A DNA stretch of 7,048 bases. Source: Actinomycetota bacterium. GTDB lineage: Bacteria > Actinomycetota > Actinomycetes > Nanopelagicales > Nanopelagicaceae. Under the pieces are notes generated by a model, which was not told where the DNA came from, did no database searches, and saw only the letters and a list, made by a program, of their open reading frames with translations. The stretch spans positions 1 through 7,048 of the forward strand of contig WLHG01000053.1 of the NCBI GenBank assembly GCA_009702845.1, read 5' to 3'. Positions 1 through 7,048 of this stretch are shown piece by piece. The position numbers and the translations under genes are program-made. How positions within the stretch are numbered: position 1 is the stretch's first letter; each line of letters begins with the position of its first letter.

Positions 1-225
1 CTCTTGATTGTTGATGGACCCCCAGGATCTAAGAATCCGAATGCCCGCAAGCCTGCCCTCTCTGAATTAATAGGACGCCTTTCACCCCGTGCAGTGATCG
101 TTATCGATGATGTAAACCGTGATGGAGAGCGTGAGCTTGCCGAAGCTTTCGCAGAGGCGCTTCCTAACCATGTTCTCACCATTTACCCGCATGAAAAAGG
201 TACGGCAGTTATTTCGCCACGATAA
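1..225 (+). CDS. class I SAM-dependent methyltransferase, C-terminal end (partial, 5' cut by window edge)
   Basis: The frame is open from the first base, so this is the last 74-75 residues of a longer protein and the TTG near the edge need not be its start. The segment LIVDGPPG, followed about 15 residues later by a Pro-Ala-Leu stretch and then IVIDDVNRDGERE, fits the late part of a Rossmann-fold methyltransferase of the Methyltransf_24 type. In that family an 'hhhhDGPPG' strand and an 'hhhDDxxRxxE' strand follow the SAM-binding half. The SAM-binding motifs and the substrate are outside the window. The gene stops at TAA 223-225 only 3 nt before the next start codon, so the two methyltransferase genes are probably cotranscribed. 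The family call is reasonable; the substrate is unknown. Confidence 0.7.
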   Translation, partial: LLIVDGPPGSKNPNARKPALSELIGRLSPRAVIVIDDVNRDGERELAEAFAEALPNHVLTIYPHEKGTAVISPR

Positions 226-228
226 ACC

Positions 229-1419
229 ATGGCACCCTCACTAGAAGATGCACTTCATGATGCAAGCACCCGTATTGTTGATACAGCAGCTTTGGTGCGC
301 GTGGTTTTATCTGGATGTCGTCGCAATATGGTTACTGAGTTCGAGCGCATTGATATTCGTCCCGTTGAGATAAAAGGGAAGGTTCTTTTACAAATTAGTC
401 ATAACGATGGTCGCGCAACTACTGTCAAAAACCTTATTCCAGAGCTTCAGGATGTTCTGGCACTGATATCGAGCGGTTATTCCAATATTTTAGTTGACAC
501 CACCAAGGGCTCTATGTCGGTACGTGTTACTAAGAGTGGTGATGCCCAGGTACATTTTGAAAAGAAATCAATGGAGCAAGACCTGAGCCACGATAAGAAG
601 AAAACGCGTCTTTTAGATCCATCTGATCCATTTTTGTTGGAAGTTGGTATAGCCGACCACAAAGGTGCGATTAAGCCATCTAAGCAGGATAAGTACATGC
701 AAGTTGAGGAGTTCTTGCGCCTTTTAGCGCCAACACTTAAAGCGGCAATCGAGGCGGGACAGATACATAAACCAACTAAGGACAAACCACTTTCAATCGT
801 AGATCTTGGATGTGGACATGCCTACTTGACCTTTGCAGCGCATCAATACCTTCACTCAATTGGTATTCCAGTCATGGTAACTGGAATTGATGTTCGTACA
901 GCATCACGTGATCGAAATAATTCAATTGCGCAAAAACTTGGAGTTACTTCAACAATTACATTTAAAGCAGAAGAGATTGCAACAACTTCGGCAGAACATG
1001 CCGATGTGGCGATCGCCTTGCATGCTTGCGATACCGCAACTGATGATGCAATTGCTTGGGCGGTTAACGGCGGGGCTAAACTTTTACTTATTGCGCCATG
1101 CTGTCACCACGATATTCAATCTCAAATGGAAACAAGTCCTGAACCATGGGGCGCTATGACCAAGTTTGGTTTAATGAAAGAGCGTTTGGGTGATTTATTA
1201 ACAGATTCTCTGCGAGCTCAAATTCTACGTATTGCTGGATATCGCGTTGAACTCATTGAATTTATTGGCGGAGAACATACTCCACGTAATCTCATGATTC
1301 GGGCAGTTAAAACAGGGGCATCTGCCGAGGCCATCGATATCCAGAGATATCGGGAGATTTGTAGGCAATGGGCCATTACGCCTGCCCTTGAGAAGAAACT
1401 TCCAACTCTCTTCATCGGT

Positions 1420-1422
<3 letters not shown>
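229..1422 (+). CDS. class I SAM-dependent methyltransferase (Methyltransf_32-like)
   Basis: This 397-residue soluble protein has an N-terminal region of about 145 residues of unknown role, then a methyltransferase fold. The SAM-binding glycine loop is DLGCGHAYLT at residues 192-201. An acidic residue follows at the end of strand 2 (GID, 219-221). ALHACDTATDDA lies at 263-274, APCCHH at 289-294, and HTPRNLMIRA at 350-359. The combination of 'ALHACDTATD' and 'PCCH' is typical of the Methyltransf_32 family, which also includes the eukaryotic GSTCD and METTL25 relatives. The lysine-rich segment before the glycine loop (SKQDKYMQVEEF, 151-162) is also a family feature. The substrate is not established, and RNA or protein are both conceivable. 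The ATG lies 3 nt after the previous stop, with no clear Shine-Dalgarno sequence and no -10 hexamer at the leaderless distance, so translation by coupling is likely. Its TAG stop is reused as part of the argG promoter. Confidence 0.8.
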
Positions 1423-2756
<1,334 letters not shown>

Positions 2757-2757
<1 letters not shown>

Positions 2758-2761
2758 AGGA
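2757..2761 (+). promoter_or_regulatory. ribosome binding site of the FKBP lipoprotein gene
   Basis: AAGGA begins on the last base of the argG TAA stop and lies 5 nt before the ATG at 2767. It supports that start and suggests the isomerase gene is translated from an argG read-through transcript, since a leaderless-type -10 is absent here. Confidence 0.65.
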
Positions 2762-2766
2762 CGGAT

Positions 2767-3258
2767 ATGAAAATTCATAGAAAACTAGCAATCGCAGCGA
2801 TAATTGCGCTATCGATTACATCCCTAACTGCATGCGGAGGAGAAGATAAAGTGTCAGATACAGCAGCGGCAGGACTTCCTTCAGTAACAGGCAATGCAGG
2901 AGAGGCACCAACGATTGCGGCGCCAACTGGAACGCCTCCAACAACTTTACAGACACAAGACGTCATTGCTGGAACGGGCACTGAAGTTCTTGCAACCTCA
3001 ACGCTGACTGTGCATTACACCTTAATGACATGGTCAAAAGGTGAAATCGTTGATTCGTCATGGATGAGAGGACAACCTTCAACTTTCCCGCTCGCTAATG
3101 TAATTCCCGGTTGGCAACAAGGCCTGCCTGGTGCAAAAGTTGGTGGACGACGTTTGCTTGTTATTCCACCTGATCTTGGTTATGGAGCCAGTGGCACTGG
3201 GTCAATTGCTCCGAATGAAACTCTAATCTTCGTAGTCGACATCATTGGTGTTTCATAG
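2767..3258 (+). CDS. FKBP-type peptidyl-prolyl cis-trans isomerase, secreted lipoprotein
   Basis: This protein is predicted to catalyse cis-trans isomerisation of prolyl bonds outside the cytoplasmic membrane. It has a basic N-terminus, a hydrophobic core at residues 7-20, and lipobox LTAC at 20-23, so Cys23 should be lipidated and anchor it to the membrane. A low-complexity Ala/Thr/Pro/Gly linker (about 30-62) leads to a single FKBP domain (about 65-163). Compared with human FKBP12, pocket residues are kept as Tyr84 (Tyr26), Asp96 (Asp37), Phe107 (Phe46), Val112-Ile113, Trp116 (Trp59), Tyr139 (Tyr82) and Phe155 (Phe99). Phe36 is replaced by Val95, and the loop after Tyr139 is one residue shorter. 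The near-complete pocket suggests an active isomerase. It follows argG by 9 nt and is probably cotranscribed with it, with no obvious functional link to arginine synthesis. Confidence 0.92.
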   Translation: MKIHRKLAIAAIIALSITSLTACGGEDKVSDTAAAGLPSVTGNAGEAPTIAAPTGTPPTTLQTQDVIAGTGTEVLATSTLTVHYTLMTWSKGEIVDSSWMRGQPSTFPLANVIPGWQQGLPGAKVGGRRLLVIPPDLGYGASGTGSIAPNETLIFVVDIIGVS

Positions 3259-3259
3259 T

Positions 3260-3296
3260 TTGCCTGTTGTTCATCTTGCCTTGATAGCATTTTGAC
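3260..3296 (+). promoter_or_regulatory. leaderless promoter of the aquaporin-arsC unit
   Basis: TAGCAT at 3285-3290 matches TANNNT and ends 6 nt before the GTG start at 3297, placing the predicted transcription start on the G of GTG. A weak -35 candidate is TTGCCT at 3260-3265, with a longish 19-nt spacer. There is no Shine-Dalgarno sequence before GTG. No convincing dyad for an ArsR-type repressor was seen in this 38-bp gap, so arsenic-responsive control is not evident from the sequence. Confidence 0.55.
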
Positions 3297-3944
3297 GTGA
3301 AGAGACTCCTCAGCGAGTTCCTCGGAACTCTCACTTTAGTTGCCATAGTCGTCGGCTCAGGAATCATGGCAACTGATTTATCACATGATGTGGGTGTTCA
3401 GCTACTCATTAATACGATCTCAACGGTATTTGGGCTTCTTGTCCTAATCCAAATTCTTGGACCGATTAGTGGTGCGCATTTCAACCCAGTCGTAACATTG
3501 GTTGATTTAATTGAAGGCAAGATAAATATTTTGGGCTTTATCCAATATGTCGTGGCTCAGATTCTAGGTGCCATATCTGGCGCCATTCTTGCAAATGCAA
3601 TGTTTGGCCACCCACTTATTGAGAGTGCCACAAAGCTGCGATCGGGTGGCAACCTATATCTTGGCGAAATCGTTGCAACTGCCGGTTTAATTCTGATTAT
3701 CAATCTCTTAATCAAGCAGGAGAAGCTGGCGTTAATTCCGGTGATGGTTGCAGCGTGGATTGGAAGTGCATACTTCTTTACAAGCTCAACCTCATTTGCA
3801 AATCCAGCTGTAACAATCGGGCGAACGCTTTCTGACTCCTTTGCAGGAATTGCTCCCGGATGTGCCCCGCGTTTTATCGCAGCTCAAATTCTCGGCGCCC
3901 TTATAGGTTTGGGCCTAACAAAGGTACTCACTCATGACAAGTAA
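3297..3944 (+). CDS. AqpS-like aquaglyceroporin (MIP family), probable arsenite channel
   Basis: This 215-residue integral membrane protein has six hydrophobic segments and the two half-helix motifs of the major intrinsic protein family: SGAHFNPVVT around residues 58-67 (NPV in place of NPA) and FANPAVTIGR at 167-176. The N-terminus KRLLSEFLGT is typical of MIP proteins and supports the GTG start. In water-selective aquaporins an arginine directly follows the second NPA and forms the selectivity filter. Here that residue is Val172, which implies a wider, less water-specific pore. Known precedent is the AqpS channel of Sinorhizobium meliloti, encoded in its ars operon, which lets arsenite out after ArsC reduces arsenate. 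The arsenate reductase gene overlapping the end of this one makes the same role likely here. Glycerol or another small neutral solute remains possible. The gene is probably transcribed from its own leaderless promoter. Confidence 0.88.
   Translation: MKRLLSEFLGTLTLVAIVVGSGIMATDLSHDVGVQLLINTISTVFGLLVLIQILGPISGAHFNPVVTLVDLIEGKINILGFIQYVVAQILGAISGAILANAMFGHPLIESATKLRSGGNLYLGEIVATAGLILIINLLIKQEKLALIPVMVAAWIGSAYFFTSSTSFANPAVTIGRTLSDSFAGIAPGCAPRFIAAQILGALIGLGLTKVLTHDK
3920..3924 (+). promoter_or_regulatory. ribosome binding site of arsC inside the aquaporin gene
   Basis: AAAGG lies 8 nt before the arsC ATG at 3934, within the last codons of the aquaporin gene. It supports the overlapping start and independent or coupled initiation on the shared mRNA. 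Confidence 0.55.
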
Positions 3945-4344
3945 GCCATCGGTTTTATTCGTATGCGTCCATAACGCTGGCCGTTCTCAAATGGCCTCAG
4001 GTTTTATGCAACACCTAGGTAAAGGCCAGATAGATGTTCTATCGGCTGGCTCTGCACCGAAGGATTCAATAAATCCAATTGCAATTGAGGCGATGGCTGA
4101 ACTCGGCATCGATATCGCCAACAATGTTCCAAAGATATTAACCACCGAAGCCGTGCAAGCTTCCGATGTCGTTATAACTATGGGCTGCGGTGATGCCTGT
4201 CCGTTTTATCCGGGCAAGCGATACGAGGATTGGGTACTCGAAGATCCAGCCGGTCAAGGCATCGAGCCAGTGCGCGTTATTAGAGATGAGATTAAGGCGC
4301 GCGTTGAGGCGCTAATCTCTGAACTGCTTTCACCAAAACTCTAA
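3934..4344 (+). CDS. arsC: arsenate reductase, low-molecular-weight phosphatase type
   Basis: The enzyme reduces arsenate to arsenite in the cytoplasm. The 136 residues form a single LMW protein-tyrosine-phosphatase fold. The P-loop CVHNAGRS occupies residues 11-18, with nucleophile Cys11 and Arg17. Two further cysteines, Cys85 and Cys89, lie in GCGDACPFYPG (84-94). The general-acid aspartate is Asp104 in EDPAGQG (103-109), and the C-terminal helix holds the RDEIKARVE segment. In staphylococcal ArsC, Cys10, Cys82 and Cys89 form a thioredoxin-coupled relay; here the second pair is spaced CX3C rather than CX6C. In actinobacteria related enzymes may use mycothiol and mycoredoxin instead, and the sequence does not decide which. 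The start overlaps the aquaporin gene by 11 nt, which argues for coupled expression and supports the arsenic role over a protein phosphatase role. The stop codon overlaps the stop of the convergent gene. Confidence 0.92.
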   Translation: MTSKPSVLFVCVHNAGRSQMASGFMQHLGKGQIDVLSAGSAPKDSINPIAIEAMAELGIDIANNVPKILTTEAVQASDVVITMGCGDACPFYPGKRYEDWVLEDPAGQGIEPVRVIRDEIKARVEALISELLSPKL

Positions 4345-5405
4345 ATACTTTGTCCGCGCTCTAATTGATGCGGCCAGGCAATCTTTACTCCTAATTTTTC
4401 AGCGGCATTGAGCGCCCAACGAGGATTTCGAATCATTGCCCGCGCAAGGAAAACGGCATCGGCCTCACCGGTTTCAATAATGTACTGAGCCTGTTCGGGC
4501 TCGGTGATTAGACCAACCGCTGCAGTCATGATCGCTGCCTCTGCGCGAATCGCGGCAGCAAATGGAACTTGGAAACCTGGGGTCGCTTTAATAGGTGCAT
4601 TATGAACATTGCCACCGGTGGATACATCAATCAAATCGACACCTAAGGCTTTTAGCTGAGTACATAATTCAATCGAATCAACTAAGTTCCAACCATCATC
4701 AACCCAATCCGTTGCAGAGATGCGCACGAAGAGGGGAGTGCTCACAGGTATAGCTGCGCGTACTGCCTTCACGGTTTCAAGCAAGAAGCGAACTCGGTTT
4801 TCAAAGCTGCCGCCATATTCATCACTTCGGGTATTTGCCAGAGGTGAATAAAACTGGTGCATTAAATAACCGTGAGCGGCATGAATTTCGATGACATCAA
4901 AGCCGACCGCCACGGCACGTTTAGCGGCGGCGACAAAATCATGGGTGAGTTGGTGAATCTCATCAATTGTTAAGGCGCGAGGTTCGGGATAGCCATGGAA
5001 TGCAATAGCCGATGAGGAAACACTCTGCCAACCGCCCTCTTCGGGAGTAGCCATCCTGTGATCATCCCAAGGTCGCATTGTTGCCCCTTTACGACCAGCA
5101 TGAGCTAATTGGATTCCTATTTTCACATTTTGTGAATGCGCAAAATCGATCATTGGCTTAAAAGCCGCTGCATGTGCATCATCGTTAATTGTTGGACAAG
5201 CAATTGATATTCGACCTTCCGGTACAACGCCAGTTGCCTCGACCATAATTAATCCTGGTCCACCAGTTGCAAAGGCGTTCAAATGCGCGCTGTGCCACTC
5301 ACCAACAAAACCATCAGTGGCTGAGTATTGGCACATAGGTGAGACCCACACGCGGTTTTGAAAAGTTACTGAGCCAATGGTTAGGGGATCAAATAATGTG
5401 TTCAT
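4341..5405 (-). CDS. NADH:flavin oxidoreductase, Old Yellow Enzyme family (YqjM-like)
   Basis: This is an FMN-dependent ene-reductase predicted to use NAD(P)H to reduce activated C=C bonds of enones, nitro compounds or similar electrophiles in the cytoplasm. The 354-residue TIM barrel aligns well with Bacillus subtilis YqjM (338 residues). The class-typical Cys25 and Tyr27 are in SPMCQYS (22-28). QLAHAGRK is at 99-106, and the substrate-binding pair is His175/His178 in IHAAHGYL (174-181), with Tyr180. FMN-phosphate region residues include Arg227 and Arg322. The C-terminal LERGQ (349-353) carries Arg350, the counterpart of the arginine finger that YqjM donates to the neighbouring subunit. An insertion of about 15 residues after residue 108 explains the greater length. 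It lies 22 nt downstream of the TSUP gene but has its own leaderless-type -10. The physiological substrate is unknown; an oxidative or electrophile stress role is typical. Confidence 0.93.
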   Translation of the reverse strand: MNTLFDPLTIGSVTFQNRVWVSPMCQYSATDGFVGEWHSAHLNAFATGGPGLIMVEATGVVPEGRISIACPTINDDAHAAAFKPMIDFAHSQNVKIGIQLAHAGRKGATMRPWDDHRMATPEEGGWQSVSSSAIAFHGYPEPRALTIDEIHQLTHDFVAAAKRAVAVGFDVIEIHAAHGYLMHQFYSPLANTRSDEYGGSFENRVRFLLETVKAVRAAIPVSTPLFVRISATDWVDDGWNLVDSIELCTQLKALGVDLIDVSTGGNVHNAPIKATPGFQVPFAAAIRAEAAIMTAAVGLITEPEQAQYIIETGEADAVFLARAMIRNPRWALNAAEKLGVKIAWPHQLERGQSI

Positions 5406-5417
5406 GTGGCAAGTCTA
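5406..5417 (-). promoter_or_regulatory. leaderless promoter -10 of the Old Yellow Enzyme gene
   Basis: On the minus strand TAGACT (5417 down to 5412) is followed by exactly 6 nt and then ATG. The 15-base block through ATG is identical to the argG block at 13 positions. No Shine-Dalgarno sequence is present. A poor -35 candidate TTTTGC (5440 to 5435) lies 17 nt upstream, inside the end of the TSUP gene. Confidence 0.6.
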
Positions 5418-5427
5418 CGTGTTTAAT

Positions 5428-6168
5428 CTAGGAAGCAAAAATGAATTTTGCACCCGCAATGAGTAGAACGAGACCCAAAGCACGTTTTATCCCGGTACTA
5501 GAAAGCCTAGAAATTCCAAAGCGGGTTCCGATGAAAGCACCTAATAGAACTGCAACTACGAAGAGGGGAAGCTCTGCGGGCAGCGATTGAGCTGATTGCA
5601 CATTACCAAGCAAACCTGCAACTGAGTTAACAAAGATAAAACCGGCCACCGTTCCGCTAGCCTGTTTAACACTGACCCAGCCAAGCCAAATTATCAATGG
5701 AGATAAAAAGATTCCACCACCTGTGCCAGTAATTCCAGATAGCAAGCCAACGCATGCACCAATAAACACGGCTAACCCAGAATTAATGCTGCGTTGAGAG
5801 CGATCGACCTGCAAGGCTTGAACCAGGAAACGGACTCCAGAGATAAGTAGAAGTATTCCGATAATAGGTTTATAGATGTGACTGGGCAGATTAATATGCC
5901 CACCGATAAATGCCGCTGGGATTGAACCAATCACTAGATACATAAATAGAAATTTATTGAAGAAGTTACTGCGCATGTAGCGAAAACTTGTATAGGACGA
6001 GACAAAGATATTTAGAGTTAATGCCGTTGGTTTGATTACAAGGGGTGGCAGATCAAATAACGTCATAATGGCGATATAGGCCGATGCCCCAGCATGGCCA
6101 ACTGAGGTATACAAAATCGCGCCAAGAAACAAGCATCCAGCTATTGCGAGTGAATGTACTTCAAACAT
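5428..6168 (-). CDS. TSUP (TauE/SafE) family membrane transporter
   Basis: This 246-residue protein is strongly hydrophobic, with about seven to eight predicted membrane segments arranged as two related halves, as usual in the TauE/SafE family. The repeated family motif is visible as YTSVGHAGASAYIAIMTLF in the first half (residues 20-38) and SGITGTGGGIFLSPLII in the second (144-160), each a Gly-rich break within a helix. Members have been linked to export of sulfite, sulfoacetate or other organosulfur anions; the substrate cannot be read from this sequence. Length is normal for the family. The ATG is supported by a -10 hexamer exactly 6 nt upstream on the minus strand. The gene precedes the Old Yellow Enzyme gene by 22 nt on the same strand, so partial cotranscription is possible, but no shared pathway is evident. 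Confidence 0.88.
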   Translation of the reverse strand: MFEVHSLAIAGCLFLGAILYTSVGHAGASAYIAIMTLFDLPPLVIKPTALTLNIFVSSYTSFRYMRSNFFNKFLFMYLVIGSIPAAFIGGHINLPSHIYKPIIGILLLISGVRFLVQALQVDRSQRSINSGLAVFIGACVGLLSGITGTGGGIFLSPLIIWLGWVSVKQASGTVAGFIFVNSVAGLLGNVQSAQSLPAELPLFVVAVLLGAFIGTRFGISRLSSTGIKRALGLVLLIAGAKFIFAS

Positions 6169-6180
6169 TACAGAATAGTA
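6169..6180 (-). promoter_or_regulatory. leaderless promoter -10 of the TSUP gene
   Basis: On the minus strand TACTAT (6180 down to 6175) matches TANNNT and is followed by 6 nt and then ATG, giving a transcription start on the A of the start codon. No Shine-Dalgarno sequence and no clear -35 box were seen. Confidence 0.55.
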
Positions 6181-6203
6181 CCGAGTAAACTCTCCAGATT
6201 ACC

Positions 6204-6260
6204 TAGACTTGGCAAGATTACGGTATGAAGTAGGCGGCACAAAGTTATAGATTTTTCTCA
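6204..6260 (+). promoter_or_regulatory. probable promoter region of the trigger factor gene
   Basis: Two TANNNT hexamers occur in the divergent gap on this strand: TAGACT at 6204-6209 and TAGATT at 6248-6253, the latter inside TTATAGATT. Either would give a leadered mRNA (about 60 nt or about 16 nt of 5' UTR), which fits the strong Shine-Dalgarno sequence of this gene. No good -35 element accompanies either, so the choice is open. Confidence 0.35.
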
Positions 6261-6262
6261 GT

Positions 6263-6270
6263 GAGGGGGG
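6263..6270 (+). promoter_or_regulatory. strong Shine-Dalgarno sequence of the trigger factor gene
   Basis: GAGGGGGG lies 5 nt before the ATG at 6276. This is the clearest ribosome binding site in the window and contrasts with the leaderless starts of the neighbouring genes. It fixes the trigger factor start. Confidence 0.7.
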
Positions 6271-6275
6271 CGCTA

Positions 6276-7048
6276 ATGAAGAGCATCGTTGAGAATCTAA
6301 CCGTGAGTAGCGTGCACCTGAGTGTTGAAGTTACATTTACAGAGTTCGAGGTTCATATTGCAAAATCCTACGCAAGGGCATCTGCCGGAATAAATGTCCC
6401 AGGTTTTCGTAGAGGAAAAACCCCTGCATCGATAGTTAACATACGAATCGGCCGCCCCAAAGTCATAAGCGAAGCGATTAGATCGGCAATACCAGATTTC
6501 TTTGAGAAAGCTTTAGTTGAGCACGGACTCTTTGCCATTGGACGACCCACATTCAGAGTTGAAAATTATATTGATTATCAACCTCTGACTTTTAGCACAG
6601 AAATAAATATTCGCCCCGCAATCGATTTACCAGATTTTTCAGAGATTTCAGTAACAGTTTCCGATGCATTAGTCAATGAGGAAGATATTAATGAAAAACT
6701 AAAAGAGATCCAATTAAGATATGCCGAGCATGAGTTATCTCAAGGCGTAATACGAGATGATGAATTTCTAGGCTCCGATGCATTTGCCAGCTCAATTTCC
6801 GATTTCAAAACTTTAATTGAGCTTAAGAATGATATTGCTACTAATCTCACGGAGATGAAAAAAGTTGAGCAAGGCGCACAGGCTAGGGATTTAGTATTGG
6901 AAAAATTGATGAGTGATCTAGATATTGCCTTGCCAGAGGATTTGATTGAAAAAGAAGTCAACGAACATCTCGCAAGGGAAAATCGCTCAGAGGATCTCGA
7001 ACATAGAACTGAAGTCGATCTTGAAGTACGTAAATCGTTAAAGTCAGA
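6276..7048 (+). CDS. tig: trigger factor lacking the PPIase domain (partial, 3' cut by window edge)
   Basis: Trigger factor is the ribosome-bound chaperone that meets nascent chains at the exit tunnel. The 257 residues visible begin with a canonical ribosome-binding domain (1 to about 145). The docking signature VPGFRRGKTP is at 41-50, and actinobacterial-style blocks GRPKVISEAI (59-68) and LPDFSEISVTV (118-128) follow. A C-terminal chaperone domain is recognisable from about residue 161 (DDEFLGSDAF, then LIELKNDI, QGAQARDLVLEKLM and LPEDLIEKEV). In ordinary trigger factors about 90 residues of FKBP-like PPIase domain separate these parts. Here only about 10 residues (150-160) do. The frame is continuous, so this is a clean domain loss, not a frameshift. 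Codon use is unlike argG: ATA for 7 of 23 isoleucines, AGA/AGG for 8 of 16 arginines. It could be the sole trigger factor or a divergent second copy. The end of the gene and its downstream neighbours are not visible. Confidence 0.9.
   Translation, partial: MKSIVENLTVSSVHLSVEVTFTEFEVHIAKSYARASAGINVPGFRRGKTPASIVNIRIGRPKVISEAIRSAIPDFFEKALVEHGLFAIGRPTFRVENYIDYQPLTFSTEINIRPAIDLPDFSEISVTVSDALVNEEDINEKLKEIQLRYAEHELSQGVIRDDEFLGSDAFASSISDFKTLIELKNDIATNLTEMKKVEQGAQARDLVLEKLMSDLDIALPEDLIEKEVNEHLARENRSEDLEHRTEVDLEVRKSLKS

Noticed and set aside
477..785. A 102-residue open frame on the minus strand
   Set aside because: It lies entirely within the methyltransferase gene, has a cysteine- and serine-rich composition with no recognisable family, and the plus-strand protein has clear motifs. 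The same applies to minor frames at 887-1159, 1218-1415, 1412-1690, 2775-2981, 6368-6550 and 6740-6961.
3259..3296. ArsR-type operator in front of the aquaporin-arsC unit
   Set aside because: TTGAT occurs at 3281-3285, but no matching ATCAA half-site lies at a suitable distance upstream, so there is no convincing dyad.
3259..3296. Intrinsic terminator after the FKBP lipoprotein gene
   Set aside because: The 38-bp gap has no stable inverted repeat; it is better explained as promoter sequence for the next gene.
4330..4360. Bidirectional terminator between arsC and the oxidoreductase gene
   Set aside because: The genes overlap, and no GC-rich inverted repeat with a flanking T-run is visible.
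6225..6233. Tiny upstream open frame ATG-AAG-TAG before the trigger factor gene
   Set aside because: It has no Shine-Dalgarno sequence, and the hexamer at the leaderless distance (CAAGAT) does not match TANNNT. A two-codon frame is expected by chance.
6700..6780. Missing PPIase domain explained as a frameshift or sequencing error
   Set aside because: The reading frame runs without a stop through both domains, and there is no leftover DNA between them that could encode about 90 residues in another frame. Only a true deletion, real or from assembly, would account for it.

Overview
The window looks like a piece of a streamlined, mid-to-low-GC actinobacterial chromosome, plausibly a freshwater Nanopelagicales (acI) type. 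This is inferred, not shown, from an actinobacterial-style trigger factor N-terminus, an actinobacterial-style ArsC, very tight gene packing, and four start codons that sit exactly 6 nt downstream of a TANNNT -10 hexamer (leaderless transcription, common in Actinobacteria). No rRNA, tRNA, CRISPR array, IS element or long repeat was seen.

Layout. From the left edge to 3258 everything is on the plus strand: the C-terminal end of a class I SAM methyltransferase (Methyltransf_24-like), a full Methyltransf_32-like methyltransferase, argG (argininosuccinate synthase of the E. coli-like form) and a secreted FKBP-type prolyl isomerase lipoprotein. From 3297 to 4344 a two-gene plus-strand unit pairs an AqpS-like aquaglyceroporin with an LMW-phosphatase-type arsenate reductase. 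Their reading frames overlap by 11 nt. From 4341 to 6168 the minus strand carries a TauE/SafE (TSUP) membrane protein and an Old Yellow Enzyme of the YqjM type, and the last converges on arsC with overlapping stop codons. A divergent 107-bp intergenic region then leads to a plus-strand trigger factor gene that runs off the right edge.

How the parts work together. The aquaporin-arsenate reductase pair reads as a minimal arsenic detoxification module: arsenate is reduced in the cytoplasm and arsenite leaves through the channel. No arsR or dedicated arsenite pump is visible here. The other genes are housekeeping or stress-related and have no obvious shared pathway.

Most notable item. The trigger factor has the ribosome-binding N-terminal domain and the start of the C-terminal chaperone domain, but the roughly 90-residue FKBP-like PPIase domain that normally lies between them is cleanly absent in frame. 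The same gene has isoleucine and arginine codon use (ATA, AGA/AGG) very unlike argG. It looks like a divergent, domain-lacking trigger factor, perhaps a second paralog.
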